DNA of 64,000 nucleotides from contig JAJCYP010000049.1 in NCBI GenBank assembly GCA_029262855.1, positions 62,001 to 126,000 of the forward strand. Reading direction: 5' to 3'. A program made the translations under genes and the position numbers. Below are positions 51,214 to 60,555 of this stretch, in pieces. The notes under the pieces were generated by a model that did no database searches, was not told the DNA's origin, and was given only the letters and a program-made list of their open reading frames with translations. This DNA comes from Bacteroidota bacterium (GTDB lineage Bacteria > Bacteroidota > Rhodothermia > Rhodothermales > UBA10348). Every line of letters starts with the position of its first letter. Within the stretch, counting starts at the first letter, position 1.

Positions 51214-52263
51214 TTGAAAACCAGAACGGCCCCTTCGATCGAAACCGCCGTCACCAGTGAAGCCTCTCCCGTGGACGTGCTGCAGAAAGCGGTGCCCTCC
51301 ATGGATGAGATACAGGCTCCGGTAGCCGATCATCTCAAAGCCTTCCGCGGGTACTTCCGGGAGGCGATGAGCACCGATGTCAGACTGCTTGATGCGGTGG
51401 TGCGATACGTCCTCAGGTCAAAGGGCAAGCAACTCCGCCCCCTGCTGGTGCTTCTTTCGGGCCAGGCTTCCGGTGGCGTGACCGAGTCCACCTACCGGGG
51501 TGCCGCTCTGGTCGAACTGCTGCACACGGCCACGCTGGTCCACGACGATGTGGTGGATGACTCCGAGCGCCGCCGCGGCCAGTGGTCGATTCAGGCGCTC
51601 TGGAAAAACAAGGTGGGAGTTCTCCTGGGCGACTTCCTGCTCAGCCGAGGGCTGCTGCTGGCTCTTGACGCCCAGGATTACCAGCTGCTGCACACCGTAT
51701 CCGACGCCATGCGCCGCATGAGCGAGGGCGAGCTGCTCCAGTTGGAAAAGGCGCGCCGTCTGGATATCGACGAGGCCACCTACTTTCGCATCATCTCGGA
51801 CAAGACGGCATCGCTGCTGTCCGCCTGCACGACCTGTGGGGCGCTGAGCGCGAATGCCGATCCGGCCGACGTGGATCGAATGCGGCAATTCGGGGAGACG
51901 CTGGGACTGGCCTTTCAGATCCGAGATGACCTGTTCGACTTCGGCGTGACCGATGTCGGCAAGCCCCTCGGCATTGATCTCCAGGAGAAGAAGATGACCC
52001 TCCCGCTCATCCACTCCCTGTCAGGCGCCACACGGGCGGACAAACGCAGAATCATGCGCATTGTCCGTCGAAGGAAGAAGTCCACCGAGGACATTCGGGA
52101 GGTTTCGGACTGGGTAAACCAGACCGGCGGCATCCGCTATGCCCGCGACCGGATGTTCGACCTCGCGCGACAGGCCATTGACTGCCTCGCACCGCTTCCG
52201 ACCTCACACGCCCGCACTTCGCTGGAAGGCCTTGTTGCGTTTACGGTACTCAGGACACGCTGA
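51214..52263 (+). CDS. Polyprenyl synthetase (trans-isoprenyl diphosphate synthase)
   Basis: 349 aa from a TTG at 51214; an ATG at 51301 (Met30) begins nearer the conserved fold and may be the real start, as the first 29 residues are not conserved-looking and neither start has a clear ribosome site. The first Asp-rich motif 'LVHDDVVDDSERRRG' (DDxxD) and the second 'IRDDLFDFG' (DDxxD-type) are intact, as are 'KGKQLRPLLVLLSG' and 'GEGELLQLEK'-like helices. It elongates isoprenoid diphosphates with IPP, probably to the octaprenyl or longer chain for quinones. It is near the MBL gene (one spare base between stop and ATG). Confidence 0.93.
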   Translation: MKTRTAPSIETAVTSEASPVDVLQKAVPSMDEIQAPVADHLKAFRGYFREAMSTDVRLLDAVVRYVLRSKGKQLRPLLVLLSGQASGGVTESTYRGAALVELLHTATLVHDDVVDDSERRRGQWSIQALWKNKVGVLLGDFLLSRGLLLALDAQDYQLLHTVSDAMRRMSEGELLQLEKARRLDIDEATYFRIISDKTASLLSACTTCGALSANADPADVDRMRQFGETLGLAFQIRDDLFDFGVTDVGKPLGIDLQEKKMTLPLIHSLSGATRADKRRIMRIVRRRKKSTEDIREVSDWVNQTGGIRYARDRMFDLARQAIDCLAPLPTSHARTSLEGLVAFTVLRTR

Positions 52264-52264
52264 C

Positions 52265-53008
52265 ATGCCGGCTCTGCATCTTCTCGGAACGGGTTCTGCT
52301 GTCACCGACCCTCATCGAACCACGACGATGCTTGCGTTGGAAGCCGAAGAGCGGTCCATCCTGATCGACTGCGGTGGTGACCTGTTTCAGCGTGCTCTCG
52401 TCGCCGGCCTGGATCCGGAAGGCATCGATGGCCTCATCATCACGCACGAACATCCGGATCACGTCGGCGGCTTTGCGCTCTTCATGCTCCGCATTTGGCA
52501 GGCGGGCCGTAGCCGCCCCCTTCCGGTCTACGGGATCGCGCGGGCCCTGGATCAGGCCCGCCGCCTGCTGGGATCCTTCGAGACAGACGGATGGAGTCTA
52601 CCGGAGATTGAGTGGATCGAAGTCGATTGCGCCGAAGGCGTGTCCGTGGTGGACAGCGATCTCTGGAGCATCACGGCAGCGCCGGGAATCCACGGAGTTC
52701 CGACCATTGGACTCCGCTGCCAGCATGTGGACTCCGGATTCGTTATAGCGTATTCCTGCGATACCGAGCCCTGCCCCGCCATCGACAGGTTGGCCCTGGG
52801 TGCAGATTTGCTCATTCACGAGGCCACCGGCGAAGTACGCGGACATTCCTCTGCTGCCCAGGCCGTCGATGTCGCACGACGCGCGGGTTGTCCGCAGCTG
52901 GTTCTCGTCCACTTGCCACGCGGATTGGATCGGGAGGACATGGACCGCCTGGAGACCTCAGGCGTCCAGGTTGTGGTGGGCGAGGAACTCGATCGATTCG
53001 AATTCTGA
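52265..53008 (+). CDS. Metallo-beta-lactamase-fold hydrolase, RNase Z-like
   Basis: 247 aa from the ATG at 52265. Zinc-binding 'ITHEHPDHVGGFALF' (HxHxDH), 'LLIDCGG'-type strand 'SILIDCGGDLFQRA', downstream His in 'AAPGIHGVPTIGLR', Asp in 'YSCDTEPC' and His in 'IHEATGEVRGHSSAAQAVD', all like the RNase Z/Elac group, but the protein lacks the long flexible arm of true tRNase Z. It follows the polyprenyl synthase with one spare base. The 3' end overlaps by 51 bp the next gene on the opposite strand. Substrate unknown: tRNA 3' processing or a small phosphodiester are both possible. Confidence 0.87.
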   Translation: MPALHLLGTGSAVTDPHRTTTMLALEAEERSILIDCGGDLFQRALVAGLDPEGIDGLIITHEHPDHVGGFALFMLRIWQAGRSRPLPVYGIARALDQARRLLGSFETDGWSLPEIEWIEVDCAEGVSVVDSDLWSITAAPGIHGVPTIGLRCQHVDSGFVIAYSCDTEPCPAIDRLALGADLLIHEATGEVRGHSSAAQAVDVARRAGCPQLVLVHLPRGLDREDMDRLETSGVQVVVGEELDRFEF

Positions 53009-53716
53009 TTCAGCAGGGGCAGGAGCACGCTCCAGCGTCCTGATCGTCACATGTCGTGCGGAAGGGTCGAACCAGTGGTAGCGTCCCGGTAGGACCCGAT
53101 CCAGGCGATCGCGCAGCGCGTCGACGGCGGGAATCGGTGCCGACTGGTAGGAGACCAGGGTGTGGGCACGGCAAGGACGGTGGTAGTGATCTCGACCGTG
53201 TCCGGTTTTCCGCAGAATGGACCGATACCGCTCGGATGGGTCCGATCTCCACTGGGAGAGCACAGTGCCTACATAGGCTCTCTGTTCCTCGGGAACGGTG
53301 CGCTCATTCCAGGATGCCAGCGGGATTCGCGCATAGCGTCCCTTCATTTCCAACGACCTGGTCAGGGCCTGAACGACCATCAGTTCCCTGACCTCAAGCT
53401 CCGGAGCCTCGGCCAGAATCACGGAATCGGCATAAGACGTGGCGCCCCAGAGCACGCTCAGTTCTTGGTCAGAGAGCGGAATCGGATCAGCCAGCGCCGC
53501 CAGGGTGATCTTCGGCCATGTACTCCCAGGATACTCCGGCGCCAATCCCTCGACGATCTGGCGCTTGATTCCGAGCAGTCCAGCTGTGAACCCCTCGAAG
53601 GCCAGCGTCAAAACGCCGGATCCGGCCACAAAAAATCGGGACACCCGCAGTTGCGCCGTGGGCGTCTGTGGACCCAGCGTCCGCAGGAGGCTAAGGGTGT
53701 CGTCGATTGGTTTCAT
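52958..53716 (-). CDS. Unknown protein with a 2H-phosphoesterase-like HxTxR segment
   Basis: 252 aa from the ATG at 53716, after an 'aggaatg'-type purine stretch; a longer frame starts at 53740. I do not recognise the family. The first half is mainly helical ('PLSDQELSVLWGATSYADSV', 'LEVRELMVVQALTRSLEMKG'); the C-terminal half has 'CRAHTLVSYQSAPIP' and 'SARHVTIRTLERAP', where 'RHVTIRTL' resembles one of the two HxT motifs of 2H phosphoesterases. A second motif is not convincing, so enzymatic activity is doubtful. It lies between two MBL-fold hydrolases and its 3' end overlaps the first by 51 bp. Confidence 0.7.
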   Translation of the reverse strand: MKPIDDTLSLLRTLGPQTPTAQLRVSRFFVAGSGVLTLAFEGFTAGLLGIKRQIVEGLAPEYPGSTWPKITLAALADPIPLSDQELSVLWGATSYADSVILAEAPELEVRELMVVQALTRSLEMKGRYARIPLASWNERTVPEEQRAYVGTVLSQWRSDPSERYRSILRKTGHGRDHYHRPCRAHTLVSYQSAPIPAVDALRDRLDRVLPGRYHWFDPSARHVTIRTLERAPAPAESEFESIEFLAHHNLDA

Positions 53717-53782
53717 GAGGCATTCCTTTAAAGACTCCACCGCTCAATGTGTTCTGTGGGAGTCCCCGCTTACATTTGCTTA

Positions 53783-54610
53783 ATGGCGCCAGATGTCACT
53801 TTTTGGGGTACTCGTGGATCGATTCCGACATCGGGTCCGGAGTTCGCCGCGTCCGGTGGAGATACCTCCTGTGTTCTGGTTGGCCTGCGGGATCATGTCG
53901 TGATCCTGGACGCCGGGACCGGTATTCGCCGTGCGGGTGAGTCTCTCGAGGATGACGCGAGAGACATCATCCTGGTACTCAGTCACCCACACTGGGACCA
54001 TATCCAGGGATTCCCCTTCTTCGCACCGCTCTACCAGAAGGGTCGTCGAATTACGCTGGTTGCGCCGAATCATCCGCACTGGCTGGACCTCCTGGTAGGG
54101 CAGATAGACGGGATCAGATTCCCCGTCACGAAGGACTTCCTCAGTTGTACGCTGGAGTTCTCGACCGACCTCGACGATGCCCTTCGCCCGACAGGCATCA
54201 GCGCGAGCCAAATCAACACGAACCACTCTGGAGATGGACTGGGCTACCGGTTGACAATCGGCCGCCGTTCGATGGTCTATCTGACTGACAATGAGTTGCT
54301 GCCACCGTCGCCAGCCACGACCAGCCTGGCGGAGTTCGCGCACTTCTGCGCCGGAGCCGACCTGCTTATCCACGATGCGCAGTACGTCTCCGATGACCTG
54401 CCAGACAAGGCAGGATGGGGCCACAGCACGGCCCGTCAGGTCATTGATCTGGCCCTTGCTGCCTCGGTCTCGCGCGTCGCGCTGTTTCACCACGACCCCG
54501 CAACAACCGATTGTGAACTAGCGGAACGAGCCGCCTCCTGGCGCACCCGGCTGGAGGTTCGCGGCATCGAACTCGTTGTCGCCACAGATGGACTGTCGCT
54601 CATCCTCTGA
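53783..54610 (+). CDS. Metallo-beta-lactamase-fold hydrolase (phosphodiesterase-like, 'GTRGS' type)
   Basis: 275 aa from the ATG at 53783. The opening 'VTFWGTRGSIPTSGPEFAAS' followed by 'GGDTSCVLV' is the signature of the MBL group often called class II cAMP-phosphodiesterase-like. Zinc ligands are 'VLSHPHWDHIQGFPFF' (HxHxDH), 'TNHSGDGLGYRL', 'YLTDNELL' and 'FHHDP'. Members of this group are found next to or fused with signalling proteins; here a large hybrid histidine kinase follows 87 bp downstream on the same strand. The cognate substrate is unknown. Proteins starting at 53747 would add a non-conserved leader. Confidence 0.9.
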   Translation: MAPDVTFWGTRGSIPTSGPEFAASGGDTSCVLVGLRDHVVILDAGTGIRRAGESLEDDARDIILVLSHPHWDHIQGFPFFAPLYQKGRRITLVAPNHPHWLDLLVGQIDGIRFPVTKDFLSCTLEFSTDLDDALRPTGISASQINTNHSGDGLGYRLTIGRRSMVYLTDNELLPPSPATTSLAEFAHFCAGADLLIHDAQYVSDDLPDKAGWGHSTARQVIDLALAASVSRVALFHHDPATTDCELAERAASWRTRLEVRGIELVVATDGLSLIL

Positions 54611-54697
54611 AGGGGTGCGAGAACGTGGACTTTCTGTCTAAAGAGAAAGCCCGGACGGCCGATAGTGACGGTGTAGCGAAGCGTACAATCCCCGTCC

Positions 54698-57430
54698 ATG
54701 GAACTGCTTGAAGTTGAATCCGGCATAGCCAGCGAATCCCGCTCGGGATGGAAAATGAAGGGTCGCGACTCCGATGCCGCGTCCCTTCTGCGGGTCAGCC
54801 TGATCCTTCTGGCGGCCGTGACAGTCGGCTTCCTGGCTGTCTGGGCCATGTTCATGGCAACCATGGAACTCACGGCTGTGGGGCATCTTTCCCTCCTGCT
54901 TCCAGCCGCCGTAACGGGTTTCAGCGTTTTCCTGATATGGAAGTCACGCTCTCAATTCGTCGACGAATTCCAGGATCTGGATTTCGAGGCGGAGACGGCC
55001 CGGGCAAGGCTCGGGGCGGCCGAACAGGGATTGCACGCCTATCGCGAAGTACTGCAGCAGGCAGGCATCGGCTGGTATCGGGTCTCGGCTCAGGGACGCC
55101 TGATCGCGGCCAACGAGCCCATTGCCACGGCACTCGCCTACCCCTCGCTGAACGCACTTCGGGAAGCGTTCTCCAAACGCGTCTTTCCCGATTGTGAAAA
55201 GCGGTCGGCGTTCTCTCAGGCCATCAAGGCGGTGGGCGAAGTCAAGAATTACTCGTCGGACTGGAAGCGCGCCGACGGAAACCTGCTCTCCCTCGCCGAG
55301 ACGGCTCGTGCAATGCGGGACGATCAGGGCCGGGTCATGTACATCGAAGGATTCGTGTTGGATGGATCCGTTCGCAAGCCGCTTGCTGACCTGAAGGTGG
55401 AGGCCGAATCTCCGCCGCCTCCCGCCCCTGTGGCGACTGCGGCACCAACGGCACCGGTTGGTCCGCCTGCCGGAGCACCCGCCAACGATGATGTATTTGT
55501 GGCCCACATGAGCCACGAATTGCGAACGCCGATCAATGCCATCGTGGGCATGACAAGCCTGCTCCTGGACACCCAGATGGATGCGGAGCAGCGGGACTTC
55601 GTGGACACGATCCGCATCAGCAGTGAGAGTCTGCTCTCGATCGCGAACAACGTACTCGACTTCTCCAAGATCGAGGCCGAGAGCCTTGAGCTGGAACGGC
55701 GCGAGTTCGCCGTCAGATCGGTAGTCGAAGACGCGCTCGATCTGGTCGCACTCCGGGCAGCCGAAAAGAAACTGGAAATCCTCTACCAGATCGACCCCCA
55801 GGTGCCGGACGTCCTCATCTCGGACGACACGCGCCTGCGTCAGATTCTGGTAAACCTGCTCACCAATGCAGTGAAGTTCACCGAGGAGGGTGAGATAGAA
55901 GTTACCGTCCAGGCCAAGCAGCTCGAGGGTGCCTCGTATCGATTCCATTTTGGGGTCACCGATACCGGAGTGGGTATTCCGGTAGAGAAGCAGGCCGCAC
56001 TGTTTCAGCCTTTCTACCAGACCTCTTCCTCGACGTCGCGGCGGTTTGGTGGCTCCGGTCTGGGCCTTGCCATCAGCAAGCTGCTGGCCGAGCGAATGGG
56101 TGGAAGCATGTCCGTAGAGTCCATGCCGGGTCATGGATCCACCTTCCACTTCACGATTGTCGCCGACATCTCGGATACGAAAATCCCGTCACCGGTGGAC
56201 GAGCATCTGCCCAAGCTGGATGGACTCAAGGTCCTGGTTCTGGACGACAACGACACGTCGCGCAATCTGACCATGCGCCTCCTGGAGTCGATTGACATCC
56301 GGGCTTCCTCGACTCGATCGGTGGATGAAGCGCTCGGGCTCCTCAGGGATCCTGAGGCCTTCGATGCCGCCGTCATCAGTCTCACGCACTTTGGTCAAGA
56401 CTCGGTGGTCTTTGCCAGGCGCGTGCGCTCGTTCGACTCGGACAACCCGACGCCCCTCATTCTGGTCAGGTCGCTGACCGCCTCACCCGTCTTTGACAGG
56501 CCCTACCGCTCGGTCTTCCTCCAGAAACCCATCAAACGCGATCGCCTGGTCGTAGCCCTATTGCGCGGCATCGACGGCGAGGACGATCAGTTGGAAATGT
56601 CGGCCACGCTGGATGGCCGGATTTCGCAGTCCGCGGACCCCCTCAGTATCTTGGTGGCCGAGGATGATCCCGTGAATCAGAAGGTGATGCTCAGAATTCT
56701 TGAGCGGCTGGGACATCACGCTGACGTTGTTGGGACCGGTGACTCTGCGCTCGAGACCCTGCGCCATACACACTACGACTGCGTCATTCTGGACGTGCGG
56801 ATGCCAGGGTTGAGTGGCCCAGAGACCGCCGAAGCCATTATCCGGCGTCAACCGGATGAGAGTCAACGACCGCGCCTGATTGGAATGACCGCGTCCACGG
56901 CTGCGGCAGAGCGCGATCGATGCCTGTCCGCCGGGATGGACGTCTGTCTGATCAAGCCCATCAATCTGGAGGCGCTCGTTCAGGAACTGAACTCCGTACG
57001 CAGTGCCCAGAGCGACTCGAAGGCTGTCGGCGGACCAAGCGACGGAGAGATCCGGTCTTCCCTGCGCAAACTCATGCAGTCCGCGCACGGAGACGAGCCG
57101 GCCTTCATGGCCGAATTGCTCACCAGCTTCATCCGTACCGGCCCCACCCTCCTGGGAAATCTGGAGGACCAGTTGGGCCGCGACGACGCGAAGGGGGTCC
57201 ACCGCACGGCGCGAACGTTGAAATCCAGTTGTCAGTTCATCGGACTCATGCGACTCGCAGCCCTCTGCAAGGCGCTCGAGGTGGCCGCCTCAGGGGAGGC
57301 AGGCCGAGCCGAACTGGAGCCATTCGTCAGGACGATCAGTTCCGAGTTTGGCCGCATCCAGCCGGTGCTCGTCGAGGAGCGCAATCTCATGCTGACGCGC
57401 GCGGGACTGACCGACGAGCACGCAGCCTAG
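54698..57430 (+). CDS. Hybrid sensor histidine kinase with degenerate receiver and Hpt domains
   Basis: 910 aa. Two transmembrane helices (about 30-52 and 57-80) precede a PAS-like domain (about 105-225), then HisKA ('[18 protein letters not shown]', His273) and HATPase ('[14 protein letters not shown]', '[10 protein letters not shown]', 'GSGLGLAIS'). A first receiver (about 510-625) has Ser561 where the phospho-acceptor Asp should be ('[10 protein letters not shown]'). A second receiver (about 645-770) is intact with Asp699 ('[12 protein letters not shown]'). The C-terminal Hpt-like domain has '[12 protein letters not shown]', with Arg839 at the normal phospho-His position and a His four residues before it. 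The phosphorelay must therefore end at the second receiver or use another Hpt. Confidence 0.92.
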   Translation: MELLEVESGIASESRSGWKMKGRDSDAASLLRVSLILLAAVTVGFLAVWAMFMATMELTAVGHLSLLLPAAVTGFSVFLIWKSRSQFVDEFQDLDFEAETARARLGAAEQGLHAYREVLQQAGIGWYRVSAQGRLIAANEPIATALAYPSLNALREAFSKRVFPDCEKRSAFSQAIKAVGEVKNYSSDWKRADGNLLSLAETARAMRDDQGRVMYIEGFVLDGSVRKPLADLKVEAESPPPPAPVATAAPTAPVGPPAGAPANDDVFVAHMSHELRTPINAIVGMTSLLLDTQMDAEQRDFVDTIRISSESLLSIANNVLDFSKIEAESLELERREFAVRSVVEDALDLVALRAAEKKLEILYQIDPQVPDVLISDDTRLRQILVNLLTNAVKFTEEGEIEVTVQAKQLEGASYRFHFGVTDTGVGIPVEKQAALFQPFYQTSSSTSRRFGGSGLGLAISKLLAERMGGSMSVESMPGHGSTFHFTIVADISDTKIPSPVDEHLPKLDGLKVLVLDDNDTSRNLTMRLLESIDIRASSTRSVDEALGLLRDPEAFDAAVISLTHFGQDSVVFARRVRSFDSDNPTPLILVRSLTASPVFDRPYRSVFLQKPIKRDRLVVALLRGIDGEDDQLEMSATLDGRISQSADPLSILVAEDDPVNQKVMLRILERLGHHADVVGTGDSALETLRHTHYDCVILDVRMPGLSGPETAEAIIRRQPDESQRPRLIGMTASTAAAERDRCLSAGMDVCLIKPINLEALVQELNSVRSAQSDSKAVGGPSDGEIRSSLRKLMQSAHGDEPAFMAELLTSFIRTGPTLLGNLEDQLGRDDAKGVHRTARTLKSSCQFIGLMRLAALCKALEVAASGEAGRAELEPFVRTISSEFGRIQPVLVEERNLMLTRAGLTDEHAA

Positions 57431-57437
57431 CCTTAGC

Positions 57438-58199
57438 CTATAGCCTAAACGCCTGGCCTGCCTTCAGGTAGACGTGCAGGTGATCCGCGGTGCCCACATG
57501 CCGCAGGACCGAAAGACCCACCGACCGCAGATAGAGCGTGGTCAGGACCGTCAACCACTCGGGGCGCCCTCTCGTTCTGAGGTCTACCGCATACACAAAG
57601 CCATCCGGTTGCCGATAGTGCAACGACCGCTCATTCACCGGCAGGCCCATTCGCGCATAGTCCTCAGGCACCCGAGCGCCGTCGGTCACCACGACCCCGG
57701 AATCCACAAGAACCATCGCGGACAGGGATAGCCGAATCACCGGATGCAGCGAGGTATAGGTCTCGGCAATGTCAGGATCCCCCAGGTGCCGCGGGGAAAT
57801 GAAGACCAGGCCATAGAAGCAGTAGGCAAGGACGATGGCCAGACTGACCTTGGGAATCCATGTGCCCGGACGAGGGCCGAGTCTCCGGGTCGCCGCCCAT
57901 ACGTAGAGCCCAACCAGACACGACGTTGCCAGGCCAGCGACCACAAGCGACATCCAGGGCCCCGCATCGAGGGCTTCGGCTGCGATTGTCGAGCCCAGAA
58001 TCAGGACCCAGAACGGGAGCAGGCACGCGGCGATGCCGATCAACATCCGGCGAATGACCCACCACTGGAATGCCGCGCCTTCGCCAGCGCCTCTCCCACC
58101 GCGCCAGGCCTGGCCCCTCGGGTTGTCCCCGAGCGCTGAGGCGGCCGCGGCTTTGATTTCCGCAAGCGCTTTGGCAATGGCGTTGGCAGGATCAGGCAT
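57438..58199 (-). CDS. Membrane protein of unknown function
   Basis: 253 aa. A hydrophilic N-terminus ('NAIAKALAEIKAAAASALGD') is followed by about four transmembrane helices between residues 50 and 175 ('MLIGIAACLLPFWVLILG', 'SLVVAGLATSCLVGLYVW', 'KVSLAIVLAYCFYGLVFI'), with a hydrophobic stretch 'LHPVIRLSLSAMVLV'. The C-terminal 80 residues are mixed and contain 'DGFVYAVDLRTRGRPEWL' and 'VGTADHLHVYL'. I know no family for it. It sits 36 bp downstream of the HTTM-like gene on the same strand and is convergent with the hybrid kinase (7-bp gap). Confidence 0.72.
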   Translation of the reverse strand: MPDPANAIAKALAEIKAAAASALGDNPRGQAWRGGRGAGEGAAFQWWVIRRMLIGIAACLLPFWVLILGSTIAAEALDAGPWMSLVVAGLATSCLVGLYVWAATRRLGPRPGTWIPKVSLAIVLAYCFYGLVFISPRHLGDPDIAETYTSLHPVIRLSLSAMVLVDSGVVVTDGARVPEDYARMGLPVNERSLHYRQPDGFVYAVDLRTRGRPEWLTVLTTLYLRSVGLSVLRHVGTADHLHVYLKAGQAFRL

Positions 58200-58235
58200 T
58201 GAGACTCCGAGGGAGAGGTACTTGATGACTCGACG

Positions 58236-59891
58236 TCATTCCAAGCCAGGAGTTGCGGACGAGGCTCTGTCCGCGGATTCACCAACGCGGAAGCGGCCAA
58301 GCCGGATGCTTCGGATTTCCCGGCGCGACTCCGGCCGGATATCCATGTGCACCATCAGCACGTCCACCGAATCGCCCGGAACCAGGCGGTTCTCGTACGG
58401 CGCAAACGCCTTGAGGACGGCTCGAGCGCGGCCCGGAGAGTCTTCTCCCACGCGGCCAAGTTGCCACGTGAGACCCATGATTCGCGATTGTCCGAATGCC
58501 GAACGAAGACCCTCCGACCTGTAGGGGTCGATGCGCTGGCTATCGGATGTCTCAAGCATCAGCGTCGCATACAAATCGTCCGGGATCCCGGCAAATGTCG
58601 GATACACGGCCACTGGCCAGGTGTCGAGTCCGGTCAACCCTACAATGAGCATCAGTGCGACCAGCGCCGCGCCGAGACGATCTACAACGCGATTGGAGCT
58701 CGGGATGGAGGGCAGCGGGTCTCTTCGCACCCCCCGCAGCCCCTCCAGAAGGCGTCCGACGGGGACAAGAGCCACGAGGCAGACGGCCAGAGACCAAAAG
58801 TTTATTCCGGCCAGAAGAAATACACCGAGATGAAACAGGGCGGCACCAAAGACAAATACAGCCCTGGAGCGCGGGTTCACCAGCGCAAAAATGAACCCCA
58901 CCTCAAAAACCAGAACGGCGGTGCCGGCCAACATGCTCAGGGCACCCAGATCCACTCGTACTGCCGGAACGGCGTCCATGCGAAACCACTGCGCGTGGAG
59001 CATCGTGGCGAGGGCGCTTCCGTCGATCCACGCGGGGGCATCCACGGCAATCTTCCAGAAGCCCGGAAAGAAATACATCAAACCGATGAGGAGCCAAACC
59101 CAGATCAACGGCCTTCCGTAGTCGACTCGGCGTGAGACCCCCGCCATCCGACTCCGACCGCCACTCAGGGACCAGACGTCCCAGGCAGGGGAGACCGCCA
59201 AGATGGCCGCGAACCAAACCAGATGATGGAAGTGGTTGATCTTGCCGTAGAACTGGGGGATGCCCAGGACGAGGACCCCCAGGCCCACAGCCACCCAGGA
59301 AGTTATGTTTGGACGGAATCCGACCGCAGCCGCCACCGACGCTCCGATCAGGATCCAGGCCAGTGGCACCGCCCAGACTGAACTGAGCGGAGCGATACTG
59401 AGCAGCCAACCCCAGCCAACAGGTGCCACGAGCAGATCGGGCGGGAGGTCGGCGAAGCGCCCAATCTCCGAAGGCTGGGTGTACATCGCCAACGACAGGA
59501 AGACGACCACCCGGAAGAGGGCCAGGTCGCGGGCGTCCGCCTGCCGTTCGAAAAGCCTGGCGAGAGCGGCAGACCACCGCGACCGGGCCAGGACTATTCC
59601 GGAAAGACCAGTCAGCGCGAACAGGCGCGTCCCGGCGGGGAGGGTGATCGCGAGGAAGTAGTCCATATTGCGGGCCTCGGGATCCAGCGAGGCATGCAGC
59701 CTCATCAGGGAGGGCGCTCCGGAAAGGTCCGGTCGCAGCCACGCCCGTACCAACCACTCTCCTCCCGCCCACCAGACCGCCAGGCCAACCCCGCCGAGGG
59801 CTACGAGGGCCCAGCCCAGACCACGAATCACTCGCTCGGCGGCATGTCGGCCCGCGGGGGGGATCAGATTACCGGGGTCTGCCTGTAACAT
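58236..59891 (-). CDS. HTTM-like / vitamin K-dependent carboxylase-like membrane protein
   Basis: 551 aa from the ATG at 59891; the frame is open to 59951. About twelve transmembrane helices are visible, among them 'WALVALGGVGLAVWWAGG', 'PLIWVWLLIGLMYFFPGFWK' and 'TAVLVFEVGFIFALVNP'. The pattern 'ALFRVVVFLSLAMYTQP', 'INHFHHLVWFAAILAVSPAW' and 'ALFHLGVFLLAGINFWSL' is reminiscent of HTTM (horizontally transferred transmembrane) proteins, which are related to the vitamin K-dependent gamma-carboxylase; I assign it at family level only. The C-terminus is soluble and ends in a Pro/Gly tail. The start codon sits on the same CATG as an alternative start of the divergent TlpA gene. Confidence 0.75.
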   Translation of the reverse strand: MLQADPGNLIPPAGRHAAERVIRGLGWALVALGGVGLAVWWAGGEWLVRAWLRPDLSGAPSLMRLHASLDPEARNMDYFLAITLPAGTRLFALTGLSGIVLARSRWSAALARLFERQADARDLALFRVVVFLSLAMYTQPSEIGRFADLPPDLLVAPVGWGWLLSIAPLSSVWAVPLAWILIGASVAAAVGFRPNITSWVAVGLGVLVLGIPQFYGKINHFHHLVWFAAILAVSPAWDVWSLSGGRSRMAGVSRRVDYGRPLIWVWLLIGLMYFFPGFWKIAVDAPAWIDGSALATMLHAQWFRMDAVPAVRVDLGALSMLAGTAVLVFEVGFIFALVNPRSRAVFVFGAALFHLGVFLLAGINFWSLAVCLVALVPVGRLLEGLRGVRRDPLPSIPSSNRVVDRLGAALVALMLIVGLTGLDTWPVAVYPTFAGIPDDLYATLMLETSDSQRIDPYRSEGLRSAFGQSRIMGLTWQLGRVGEDSPGRARAVLKAFAPYENRLVPGDSVDVLMVHMDIRPESRREIRSIRLGRFRVGESADRASSATPGLE

Positions 59892-59919
59892 GGCAACGGC
59901 GAGCACTACGTATGGACCT

Positions 59920-60555
59920 ATGGAAGAGACCGACAAGATCGTCAAGCCCACGCAGCCGTGGTGGAAAAACGGATGGGTGGCCGGCCTGCTGATCCTGGGC
60001 TTGCTCCATGCGACCGGAATGGCCGTTCACGTCCAGGCTGGATTCCAGCGAATACTGCTGGTGACGGGCCTCTTCAATCCGGACCTGGTACCGGAGGGGC
60101 AACGCCTTGAGGCAGACCTCCACTTCATGGTGGTTGACGCTGCCGGAGACGTTCGCTCTCCCGGCTCCTCCATCGGCCAGGTCAGGTTTATCAATTTCTG
60201 GGCCACGTGGTGCGCTCCCTGTCTGGCCGAGATGCCCGCCATTGCCCGTCTGCACCGCGACTATGGAGACCAGGTCGAGTTCATCATGGTGTCCATGGAC
60301 GAAGACCTGGACCTTGCGGAACGGTTTCTCGAAAGCAAGGACTACCGTTTGAAGGCCGTTCGACCGGCATCATCAATCCCCCGGTCCCTCACGACAGGAC
60401 TGATTCCGACCACGGTCGTGGTGGACCGGAAGGGCCGCATCGCGGTCCACGAAGCAGGCATGGCCGACTACGATTCCCGGGAATTCAGGAACGTCCTGGA
60501 CCGACTGCTCCAGGAGTCCAGACCCGACAACCGTCAGGCATCCTTGCGGAGGTAG
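59920..60555 (+). CDS. TlpA-like membrane-anchored thioredoxin-fold protein
   Basis: 211 aa from the ATG at 59920 ('MEETDKIVKPTQPWW'); another ATG at 59890 is in frame but collides with the divergent start. One transmembrane helix at about 18-40 ('WVAGLLILGLLHATGMAV') anchors a periplasmic thioredoxin domain with the active site Cys98-Ala-Pro-Cys101 in 'NFWATWCAPCLAEMP' and the cis-Pro area 'LIPTTVVVDRKG'. It probably reduces disulfides in the periplasm, for example apocytochrome cysteines, which would matter for the many c-type cytochromes here. The last 22 bp overlap the cupin gene on the opposite strand. Confidence 0.88.
   Translation: MEETDKIVKPTQPWWKNGWVAGLLILGLLHATGMAVHVQAGFQRILLVTGLFNPDLVPEGQRLEADLHFMVVDAAGDVRSPGSSIGQVRFINFWATWCAPCLAEMPAIARLHRDYGDQVEFIMVSMDEDLDLAERFLESKDYRLKAVRPASSIPRSLTTGLIPTTVVVDRKGRIAVHEAGMADYDSREFRNVLDRLLQESRPDNRQASLRR

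Noticed and set aside
54944-56149. 401-codon minus-strand frame opposite the hybrid kinase
   Set aside because: The kinase frame has all HisKA and HATPase boxes; the antisense frame has no recognisable domain.
58223-58237. 'atgactcgacgtcat' palindrome between the membrane-protein genes
   Set aside because: Only 5-bp arms and no consistent position relative to a start; likely chance.
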